From Clostridium algifaecis (GTDB lineage: Bacteria > Bacillota > Clostridia > Clostridiales > Clostridiaceae), in the NCBI RefSeq assembly GCF_017874415.1, contig NZ_JAGGLM010000012.1, positions 1 through 64,000 of the forward strand: a stretch of DNA of 64,000 nucleotides, in the 5' to 3' direction. The translations under genes were made by a program, and so were the position numbers. Below the pieces are notes generated by a model, which made no database searches, was not told the DNA's origin, and saw only the letters and a list, made by a program, of their open reading frames with translations. This document shows, one piece after another, positions 58,016 to 64,000 of the stretch (position 1 is the first letter of the stretch; the number at the start of each line of letters is the position of its first letter).

Positions 58016-58355
58016 TTTTTATAATGCCAATCCCTTCTATATAATTACAATAAAATTTATATTACATATAAATTCCTTTTAGCACACAAATAACAACCAC
58101 CTGTAAGTATCTGCTTAATACTTACAGGCAGTTATATACATAGTGAAAGCATACACTATCATTTTCAAATTATATTTTTCAGACATTTCTACTTTTTATT
58201 TTACATTATTCCAATTTTTATGTCTACATTTTATTTGTAAACAAAATTTTTCATTAATATGGCCCCTCATTAATTTTTACTTTTTGAATTTTATTACAAA
58301 TATCAATAACCACACAACATTATATAAAATTTATTTGACATTTTTACTATGTTGG
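58016..58355. other. Gene-free region with an 11-bp hairpin
   Basis: The gap between the L,D-transpeptidase and marR. CCTGTAAGTAT (58100-58110) and ATACTTACAGG (58118-58128) form a perfect inverted repeat with a 7-nt loop about 85 bp upstream of the transpeptidase start, with no T-run: operator or leader hairpin. A 106-codon plus-strand frame at 58143 has no ribosome site and is low-complexity, so it is not called. Confidence 0.5.
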
Positions 58356-58381
58356 CATATAATTAGTATACTAATTATATG
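58335..58381 (+). promoter_or_regulatory. Consensus sigma-A promoter with a 26-bp perfect palindromic operator (marR autoregulation)
   Basis: TTGACA (58335-58340), a 17-bp spacer and TATAAT (58358-58363) are both perfect. A perfect 26-bp palindrome (58356-58381; half-site CATATAATTAGTA) covers the -10 and the start point. The MarR start codon is 46 bp downstream. Binding there would block the promoter, the usual MarR autorepression geometry. Confidence 0.88.
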
Positions 58382-58426
58382 TATCATAATTATATCTATA
58401 TCATATATTCTTGGAGGTATAAAATT

Positions 58427-58882
58427 ATGGAATCCCTTGATAAATCTATTGGTATGTATTTAAACTACATCAATAGAAAAATACTAAGATTTTTATCTTT
58501 AAACTTAAAAAAATATAATATAACCACAGAACAATGGTCAACATTGCTGAACTTACTAGAAAAGGATGGTGTTAATCAAAAAGAATTAGCTAAAAAAGTA
58601 GACAAAGATCAAGCTACCTTAGTAAGAATATTGGATATTCTTGAAAAGAAAAAATTAGTAGTAAGGAAAAAAAGTTCTAAAGATAGGCGTTCATTTTTAA
58701 TTTACGTTACACCTGAAGGTAAAAATTTAGAAAAAGAAGTATATCCTTTTATTGAAAGTCTATTTAAAACCATTATAAATGGGATTTCAAAAGATCAAAT
58801 AAATTTATTTATAGATACATTAAATAAATTTGAAAAAAACATATATGCCGAAGAGCAAAAAATCAATCAAAATAATGACTAA
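58427..58882 (+). CDS. MarR-family transcriptional regulator
   Basis: A 152-residue winged-helix repressor. The helix-turn-helix and wing are in VNQKELAKKVDKDQATLVRILDILEKKKLVVRKKSSKDRRSF (split between helix and wing), with the family DRR signature. TTGGAGG lies 9 nt before the ATG at 58427; the frame is open 16 codons upstream but reads through the promoter. It lies 27 bp before an MFS pump gene, and the palindrome over its promoter is the likely binding site. The inducing ligand is unknown. Confidence 0.93.
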   Translation: MESLDKSIGMYLNYINRKILRFLSLNLKKYNITTEQWSTLLNLLEKDGVNQKELAKKVDKDQATLVRILDILEKKKLVVRKKSSKDRRSFLIYVTPEGKNLEKEVYPFIESLFKTIINGISKDQINLFIDTLNKFEKNIYAEEQKINQNND

Positions 58883-58909
58883 TCTCAATATCAACAAGGA
58901 GGAAATTTT

Positions 58910-60367
58910 ATGGAAGAACATTTAGATGAAAATTTAGATGAATCAAATTATAAACAGCGAACTTATAATGTAATACCTATAACTATTGCCTTAATTATGG
59001 CAGGATTCTTATGTATGTTAAATGAAACTTTATTAAATATGGCATTAAAAAAATTAATGGTTCAATTTATTATATCTGCAAATACCGTGCAGTGGCTCAG
59101 TACAGGATATATGCTTATTATGGGCATAGCAATTCCTGTTTCTGCCTTACTTATTCAAAGCTTTACAACAAGGCAACTATTTCTTGCTTCTGTAACTATA
59201 TTTTTAATTGGAACAATTGTAAGTGGTTTCTCTACAGGCTTTTCAATTTTATTAATAGGTAGACTAATCCAAGCTATTGGAACTGGTATTTTAATACCAA
59301 ATATAGTAAATACTTTATTAATTATAAATCCTATAAACAAGCGTGGAAAAGCACTTGGTATATTTAACCTTGTAATGTTTTGTGCACCAGCTATTGGTCC
59401 AACGCTTTCTGGTTTAATAATTCAATCACTTAATTGGAGATGGCTATTCTTTATAATACTGCCTTTTTCAGTTATATCTTTAATTTTAGGTTATAATTAT
59501 ATTGAAAATGTAACAGAACTTACAAAACCACCAATAGATTTATTATCTATTATACTATCTACTATAGGATTCGGTGGATTTATATATGGTGTTAGCAACA
59601 TTGGAAGTACTTATATATATTTAATAGCAGCTCCTATAATTGTTGCTTGTATAGCATTAGCCGCATTTGTACTTCGTCAGCTGCACATGAGTGAACCTAT
59701 GTTAGATATGCATCCATTTAAAGAATCCATGTTTAGCCTCGGTTGTATACTTATGATAATCATGCATATGATTAACTTTGCTACTATGCTTATTTTACCG
59801 ATGTTTCTTGAAGGTGCTTTAGGCTTAACAGCATTTACTGCTGGTATTCTTATGCTGCCAGGCGGACTTATTAATGGAATTGTATCACCAATTTCTGGAC
59901 ATCTATATGACAAATTCGGTCCTAAAGCATTAATTATACCCGGGTATGCAATTTCAACCATTGCATTTCTTTTACTTTCGCGCTTTGTATCTATGACTAT
60001 AAGTATTCCTGTTATTATTGCTTTGCATTGCTTATCTCTAATAGCTGTTGGACTTATAAATACTCCTGTGCAAACTAATAGTTTAAATCAATTATCTCCA
60101 AAATACTATCCTCACGGGACTGCTATAATGAATACTCTACAACAAATAGCAGGAGCATTTGGAACTTCTTTATTTGTTGCTATTATGTCTGCATCTCAAA
60201 AAAAATACTTATTTGATGTTAGCAATCCAGTTTCTGCAAAACATCAAGCTTTAAGTTTAGTATTTGGAGTGCATCACACTTTTGCAATTGAAACCTGTGT
60301 TCTTGTTGTTGCTTTAATATTATCTTTATTTATAGCAAATAATAACCTTAAGAAAAAAGCACTATAG
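58910..60367 (+). CDS. EmrB/QacA-family (DHA2) MFS multidrug efflux transporter
   Basis: A 485-residue carrier with about 14 membrane helices. Motifs of drug:H+ antiporters are present: NETLLNMALKKLM in helix 1, TGYMLIMGIAIPVSALLIQSF, and motif C-like LGIFNLVMFCAPAIGPTLSGLI in helix 5. AAGGAGG is 7 nt before the ATG. It is co-transcribed with marR, so it is probably repressed until a toxic compound is sensed. The substrate is unknown. Confidence 0.93.
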   Translation: MEEHLDENLDESNYKQRTYNVIPITIALIMAGFLCMLNETLLNMALKKLMVQFIISANTVQWLSTGYMLIMGIAIPVSALLIQSFTTRQLFLASVTIFLIGTIVSGFSTGFSILLIGRLIQAIGTGILIPNIVNTLLIINPINKRGKALGIFNLVMFCAPAIGPTLSGLIIQSLNWRWLFFIILPFSVISLILGYNYIENVTELTKPPIDLLSIILSTIGFGGFIYGVSNIGSTYIYLIAAPIIVACIALAAFVLRQLHMSEPMLDMHPFKESMFSLGCILMIIMHMINFATMLILPMFLEGALGLTAFTAGILMLPGGLINGIVSPISGHLYDKFGPKALIIPGYAISTIAFLLLSRFVSMTISIPVIIALHCLSLIAVGLINTPVQTNSLNQLSPKYYPHGTAIMNTLQQIAGAFGTSLFVAIMSASQKKYLFDVSNPVSAKHQALSLVFGVHHTFAIETCVLVVALILSLFIANNNLKKKAL

Positions 60368-60420
60368 CGTTGACAAAAAAATATATATATGGTATTACTT
60401 AATTGAAAACAAAATATTTT

Positions 60421-60507
60421 ATGGGGGAGCCTGTATATACAGACTGAGAGTGGGATGTTATCTCAGACCCTTATGACCTGATTTGGGTAATGCCAACGTA
60501 GGGATAA
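60421..60507 (+). ncRNA. TPP riboswitch (THI element)
   Basis: The conserved blocks are clear: GGGGGAGCC at the P1 base, GACTGAGAG, GACCCTTATGACCTGAT, then GGGTAATGCCAACGTAGGGA. It lies about 100 bp upstream of thiC and is followed by a terminator, so thiamine pyrophosphate should switch thiC off by premature termination. Confidence 0.96.
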
Positions 60508-60548
60508 ACTTTATCTTAAGTACATAAAGTTTTATAAAAGACGTTTTA

Positions 60549-60577
60549 AAGGGAAAGCATTACAGCTTTCCTTTTTT
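60549..60577 (+). terminator. Riboswitch-controlled terminator before thiC
   Basis: GGAAAGC (60552-60558) pairs with GCTTTCC (60565-60571), followed by TTTTTT. It stands between the TPP aptamer and the thiC start. ACTTTAT/ATAAAGT just upstream (about 60508-60531) could form a competing structure. Confidence 0.88.
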
Positions 60578-60608
60578 ATGCTCAAAAACTCAAGAGGAGA
60601 TGGTTTAA

Positions 60609-61922
60609 ATGAATTATACAACACAAATGGATGCAGCTAAAAAAGGAATAATTACAAAAGAAATAGAGACCGTAGCAAAAAAAGAAAATATGGATGTACA
60701 AAAATTAATGCAGCTTATTTCAAAAGGTAAAGTTGCTATTCCTGCTAATAAAAATCATAAAAATATAAGTGCAGAGGGTGTAGGAAAAGGATTAAAAACT
60801 AAGATAAACGTCAACCTTGGTATTTCAAAAGACTGTTGTAATATAGACATAGAACTTGATAAAGTAAAAAAAGCAATAGAAATGAAAGCCGAAGCTATAA
60901 TGGATTTAAGTTGTTTCGGTAAAACAAGAGAATTTAGAAATAGACTCATAGATATATCCCCTGCCATGATAGGAACAGTACCTATGTATGATGCCGTTGG
61001 ATTTTATGACAAGGAATTAAAGGACATAACCGCTGAGGAGCTCTTAAACGTTATAGAAACTCATGCAAAAGACGGTGTTGATTTCATGACTATACATGCA
61101 GGGATAAATAGAGAAACTGCAGAAGTATTCAAAAGAAATCCAAGACTTATGAATTTTGTATCAAGGGGTGGAAGTTTATTATATGCTTGGATGCATTTGA
61201 ATAATAGAGAAAATCCTTTCTATGAATATTTTGATAAAGTACTTGATATATGTGAAAAATATGATGTAACTATAAGTTTAGGAGATTCATGCAGACCTGG
61301 CTGTATAGACGATTCTACAGATCCAAGCCAAATTAAGGAACTTATGACTTTAGGAGAACTCGCAAAAAGAGCATGGAAGAGAAACGTACAGGTTATGATA
61401 GAAGGTCCGGGACATATGGCTTTGGATGAAATAAAAGCAAATATGATACTCGAAAGAAAGCTTTGTCACGATGCACCTTTTTATGTTTTAGGACCAATTG
61501 TAACTGATATAGCACCTGGATACGATCATATCACCAGCGCTATAGGAGGATCAATTGCAGCAACTTATGGAGCAGACTTTTTATGTTATGTAACTCCTGC
61601 AGAACATTTAAGATTGCCTGATCTTGAAGATATGAAGGAAGGAATTATAGCTGCTAAGATAGCTGCCCATGTTGCAGATATTGCAAAAGGAATTAAAGGT
61701 GCTAGAGATTGGGATAATAAGATGGCTCACGCTAGACGTGAACTTGATTGGGAAGAGATATTTAAGCTTGCAATAGATCCTGAAAAAGCCAGGAAATATA
61801 GAGAAAGCTCAAGACCTGAAGATGAGAAAACCTGTACAATGTGTGGAAAAATGTGTGCAGTAAGAAATATGAACAAAGTTATGGAAGGCAAGAATATAAA
61901 CATTTTAAGAGATGATGACTAA
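60609..61922 (+). CDS. thiC: Phosphomethylpyrimidine synthase ThiC
   Basis: ThiC rearranges 5-aminoimidazole ribotide to HMP-P, the thiamine pyrimidine, using radical SAM chemistry. The 437 residues are the short form, without the N-terminal extra domain of the E. coli enzyme. Hallmarks are [49 protein letters not shown] and [15 protein letters not shown]. The C-terminal cluster cysteines are C409, C412 and C416 (CTMCGKMC), spaced CX2CX3C. AAGAGGAG precedes the ATG. It is under TPP riboswitch control and followed by a terminator. Confidence 0.97.
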   Translation: MNYTTQMDAAKKGIITKEIETVAKKENMDVQKLMQLISKGKVAIPANKNHKNISAEGVGKGLKTKINVNLGISKDCCNIDIELDKVKKAIEMKAEAIMDLSCFGKTREFRNRLIDISPAMIGTVPMYDAVGFYDKELKDITAEELLNVIETHAKDGVDFMTIHAGINRETAEVFKRNPRLMNFVSRGGSLLYAWMHLNNRENPFYEYFDKVLDICEKYDVTISLGDSCRPGCIDDSTDPSQIKELMTLGELAKRAWKRNVQVMIEGPGHMALDEIKANMILERKLCHDAPFYVLGPIVTDIAPGYDHITSAIGGSIAATYGADFLCYVTPAEHLRLPDLEDMKEGIIAAKIAAHVADIAKGIKGARDWDNKMAHARRELDWEEIFKLAIDPEKARKYRESSRPEDEKTCTMCGKMCAVRNMNKVMEGKNINILRDDD

Positions 61923-61974
61923 TTACGTTTTCTTTCACTTTTAGTACTTGTGATTTCACAAATATACGATATAT

Positions 61975-62012
61975 GAAAGTCCTAACATACATATTAGGAC
62001 TTTCTATTTATA
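61975..62012 (+). terminator. Terminator after thiC
   Basis: GAAAGTCCTAA (61975-61985) pairs with TTAGGACTTTC (61994-62004), followed by TATTTATAT. The stem is a perfect 11 bp. Confidence 0.82.
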
Positions 62013-62040
62013 TATTAGTTTATGCACATATTCATCATAC

Positions 62041-62390
62041 AATATTTACCATAAGATTAAACAATTTAGCCTATAAATTTACTTTTTTATTATTTATTAA
62101 TAATTCCCTAGTTTTTATATTTATTTTTAAAGTTCCACATTTCAATAAACTTTCATTTACAAATGCCCCTGTCCTCCTAAGCAATGCTTCAATCCTTACT
62201 TTTAATTCTTCTATATGAAATGGTTTAGAAATGTAATCATCTGTTTCCATTCTAAATCCAATTATTTTATAATATAATGAATCCTTTGCAGTAAGCAGTA
62301 AAACAGTATCTATGCTGTAATAATTACTAAGACTATTTTTTATATGCTGAGAAATTAGTATCAATCATATACAAGCAATATTTTATTAAT
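62041..62390 (-). pseudogene. Decayed OmpR-family response regulator
   Basis: A receiver and winged-helix regulator can be followed in pieces on the minus strand. The N-terminal NKILLVYD (normally LLVDD) runs into a stop. After a frame change comes YYSIDTVLLLTAKDS, then GFRMETDDYISKPFHIEELKVRIEALLRR, the C-terminal half of a receiver domain, and the start of the DNA-binding domain up to KKVNL, followed by a stop and more broken sequence (AKLFNLMVN). The phospho-acceptor region is missing. No sensor kinase is adjacent. This is a relic, not a working gene. Confidence 0.75.
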
Positions 62391-62437
62391 ACCATTCACA
62401 TATTTAATATAAATTATTAAAATCATTCAAAAATATA

Positions 62438-62494
62438 TTGACATCATGCATAAAATCGATTACAATAAAATTGATCAATCATAAAACGTTTTCA
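62438..62494 (+). promoter_or_regulatory. Promoter of the fruR-fruK operon with cre-like site
   Basis: TTGACA (62438-62443), a 17-bp spacer and TACAAT (62461-62466) form a near-consensus promoter. ATAAAACGTTTTCA (62481-62494), close to the CcpA catabolite site, lies at about +8, a roadblock position. Downstream, ATGATT occurs repeatedly (62509-62541), possible DeoR-family repressor sites. Confidence 0.65.
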
Positions 62495-62560
62495 TTTTTG
62501 ATTGGTTATGAATGATTTATCTATGATTCATTAAAATGATTAAAACGAAAGTGTGATTGG

Positions 62561-63319
62561 ATGTTTGCAGAAGAAAGACAAAAAAAGATATCAGAATTAC
62601 TAAAAGAACAAAGTAGCTTAAAGGTAAGTGCATTAACAGAAATATTTAATGTTTCTGAATCCACCATAAGAAGAGACTTACAAGAGATGGATGAAAAAGG
62701 TCTTTTGACTAGAACTCATGGAGGAGCAGTAAGTAACCAAGGTACTAGTTTCGAACCTTCATTTAAGGACAAAAAGATAGAAGGTCATCACGAAAAAGTT
62801 ACTATAGCCAAAATTGCATCTTCTATGATTGAAGATGGAGATACAATTATGCTGGATTCAGGCACAACAACCTTAGAAATAGCAAAGCATATACAAGCAA
62901 ATAAAGTTACAGTTATAACAAATTCTATAGATATAGCTGCTGTTCTCTCAAACAATGAGAATGTTGATCTTATAGTTACCGGTGGAAACATGAGGTTTAC
63001 TACAAGAGCTATGGTTGGATATATAACTGAAAATGTATTAAAAAATTTTAGAGTTGATAAAGCTTTTATTGGGGCTAATGGTATATCCATAGAAGAAGGT
63101 ATAACAACACCTAATTTTATAGAAGCTCAAACTAAAAAAGCTATGATGAATGTTGCAAATAAAGTTATCATTGTAGCGGATAGTTCTAAATTTAATAAAG
63201 TATGTTTTTCCGTTATAAGTCCTATAAGAGCAGTATCTTCAATTATAACAAGTGGTGATTTACCACAAGAAACATTGAAAAATTTTGAAGATGCTGGAGT
63301 TGAAATAATACTTCAATAA
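62561..63319 (+). CDS. fruR: DeoR-family transcriptional repressor (FruR type)
   Basis: A 252-residue DeoR/GlpR regulator. The N-terminal helix-turn-helix is VSALTEIFNVSESTIRRDLQEMDEKGLLTRTHGG (split at the turn), and the C-terminal sugar-phosphate-binding domain has DSGTTTLEIAKHI, VITNSIDIAAVL and KAFIGANGIS. The next gene, 16 bp away, is 1-phosphofructokinase, so it is probably the fructose operon repressor responding to fructose 1-phosphate. The ribosome site is weak (AAAGTGTGA). Confidence 0.9.
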   Translation: MFAEERQKKISELLKEQSSLKVSALTEIFNVSESTIRRDLQEMDEKGLLTRTHGGAVSNQGTSFEPSFKDKKIEGHHEKVTIAKIASSMIEDGDTIMLDSGTTTLEIAKHIQANKVTVITNSIDIAAVLSNNENVDLIVTGGNMRFTTRAMVGYITENVLKNFRVDKAFIGANGISIEEGITTPNFIEAQTKKAMMNVANKVIIVADSSKFNKVCFSVISPIRAVSSIITSGDLPQETLKNFEDAGVEIILQ

Positions 63320-63335
63320 AATAGGAGGAGTAAAT

Positions 63336-64000
63336 ATGGTAATAACAGTAACTTTAAATCCTGCTATGGATAAAACTATTACACTTAAAGGCTTAAATAT
63401 TGGAAGTGTAAATAGAGCAATTACTGTAAGAGAGGATATTGGAGGAAAAGGAATAAATGTATCAAAGGTATTAAAAAATTTTAATATTAGCTCTTTGTGT
63501 ACAGGCTTTTTAGGTGGTGAACTTGAAAACTCATTTATACATGATTTCAAAAAAAGAAAACTAAACAATGACTTTATACACATCCAAAATGAAACTAGAG
63601 CCAACATTAAAATAGTAGATAGTTTAAATCATACAAATACCGATATAAATGAACCAGGGCCATACATTAGTAAAGAAGAGCTCAAAATATTTATAGATAA
63701 ATTTAAATCAATGTGCAGTAAAGAAGATATAGTAGTTTTATCAGGCGGAGTAAGTCCATCAATGCCTGATGATATCTACCTACACTTAACAAAAATAGCA
63801 AAAGAAAAGGAAGCATTTGTAATTTTAGACGCAGATGGAGAACTTTTAAAACATGGCATAAAAGCTTGTCCTGATGTTATTAAACCTAATAATCATGAAT
63901 TGCAGAAATTATTAAATCTCAGTGATATCTCAGAAGAAAATATTATAAATGCAGCTAAAGTTCTAAAAAATAAAGGTATAGCAAAAATTATGATTTCTCT
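63336..64000 (+). CDS. fruK: 1-phosphofructokinase, partial (runs off the right edge)
   Basis: The ATG at 63336 follows TAGGAGGAG. The 221 codons visible read MVITVTLNPAMDKTITLKG, then the PfkB-family signature GGKGINVSKVLKNF, the substrate region FLGGELENSFI and VVLSGGVSPSMPDDIY, and DVIKPNNHELQKLL. The C-terminal ATP-binding GAGD motif lies beyond the window. FruK phosphorylates fructose 1-phosphate to the 1,6-bisphosphate after PTS uptake. A fructose PTS gene is expected next. LacC/tagatose-6-phosphate kinase is the main alternative, but the FruR neighbour favours FruK. Confidence 0.93.
   Translation, partial: MVITVTLNPAMDKTITLKGLNIGSVNRAITVREDIGGKGINVSKVLKNFNISSLCTGFLGGELENSFIHDFKKRKLNNDFIHIQNETRANIKIVDSLNHTNTDINEPGPYISKEELKIFIDKFKSMCSKEDIVVLSGGVSPSMPDDIYLHLTKIAKEKEAFVILDADGELLKHGIKACPDVIKPNNHELQKLLNLSDISEENIINAAKVLKNKGIAKIMIS

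Noticed and set aside
58143-58463. 106-codon plus-strand frame upstream of marR
   Set aside because: It reads through the consensus promoter and palindrome, has no ribosome site, and is Phe/Ile/Tyr-rich as random AT-rich frames are.
61833-61860. ThiC cluster motif spaced CX2CX3C instead of CX2CX4C
   Set aside because: Short-form ThiC proteins of clostridia and archaea appear to carry this spacing, so it is probably normal.
61973-62218. Plus-strand frame after thiC
   Set aside because: It starts inside the thiC terminator hairpin and lies opposite the decayed response regulator.

Overview
The window is an AT-rich, densely coded chromosome segment of an anaerobic low-GC Gram-positive bacterium, most likely Clostridium in the strict sense. 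The signs are a 1,181-residue pyruvate:ferredoxin oxidoreductase, a HydG-type radical SAM enzyme, a clostridial cheW-cheD-cheB-cheR-cheA-cheC order, strong GGAGG ribosome sites, frequent TTG/GTG starts, a c-di-AMP riboswitch and a TPP riboswitch. A more exact species call is not supported. No rRNA, tRNA, CRISPR array, complete insertion sequence or prophage was seen.

Layout. 1-8.1 kb (minus): an aminotransferase, a FapA-like DUF342 protein and CheW, CheD, CheB, CheR, CheA, ending in a cheC that is cut short at the window edge. 8.2-13.0 kb: a HAD phosphatase, a DUF1292 protein with a Cys/His-rich insert, and nifJ. 13.5-18.2 kb: murG, recJ, an M16 peptidase and a DJ-1/PfpI protein. 18.3-21.5 kb: a glycerol operon glpF-glpP-glpK with a promoter and terminator in its leader, the arrangement expected for GlpP antitermination. 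21.5-26.4 kb: the parE-parC topoisomerase IV pair. 26.5-30.3 kb: a frameshifted chemoreceptor, an unknown 106-residue protein and a HydG-like enzyme whose C-terminal cluster motif is altered. 30.7-36.3 kb: pdxST (vitamin B6), a secreted DUF1002 protein, proBA and divergent proC. 36.4-41.5 kb: a secreted transglutaminase-like protein, a beta-hydroxyacid dehydrogenase, mntH with divergent mntR, and larE. 41.6-48.3 kb: a c-di-AMP riboswitch with a LysM/SleB hydrolase, an aminotransferase with a DUF815 ATPase, an MFS carrier, a short soluble receptor fragment and an rRNA methyltransferase. 48.4-51.4 kb: pantothenate operon panG-panB-panC-panD. 51.6-58.0 kb: putP, an ABC-F ATPase, a flavin reductase, ferritin and an L,D-transpeptidase. 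58.3-64 kb: a marR-MFS drug-efflux operon with a consensus promoter inside a perfect palindrome, thiC under a TPP riboswitch, a decayed response regulator, and a fruR-fruK operon that runs off the right edge.

Most of the window is ordinary housekeeping metabolism. The best leads are the HydG-like enzyme with its small partner gene, the DUF2520 protein sitting where the ketopantoate reductase belongs, related hairpins repeated between genes, and several long perfect inverted repeats that look like operators. All functions are inferred from reading the sequence; no database search was run.
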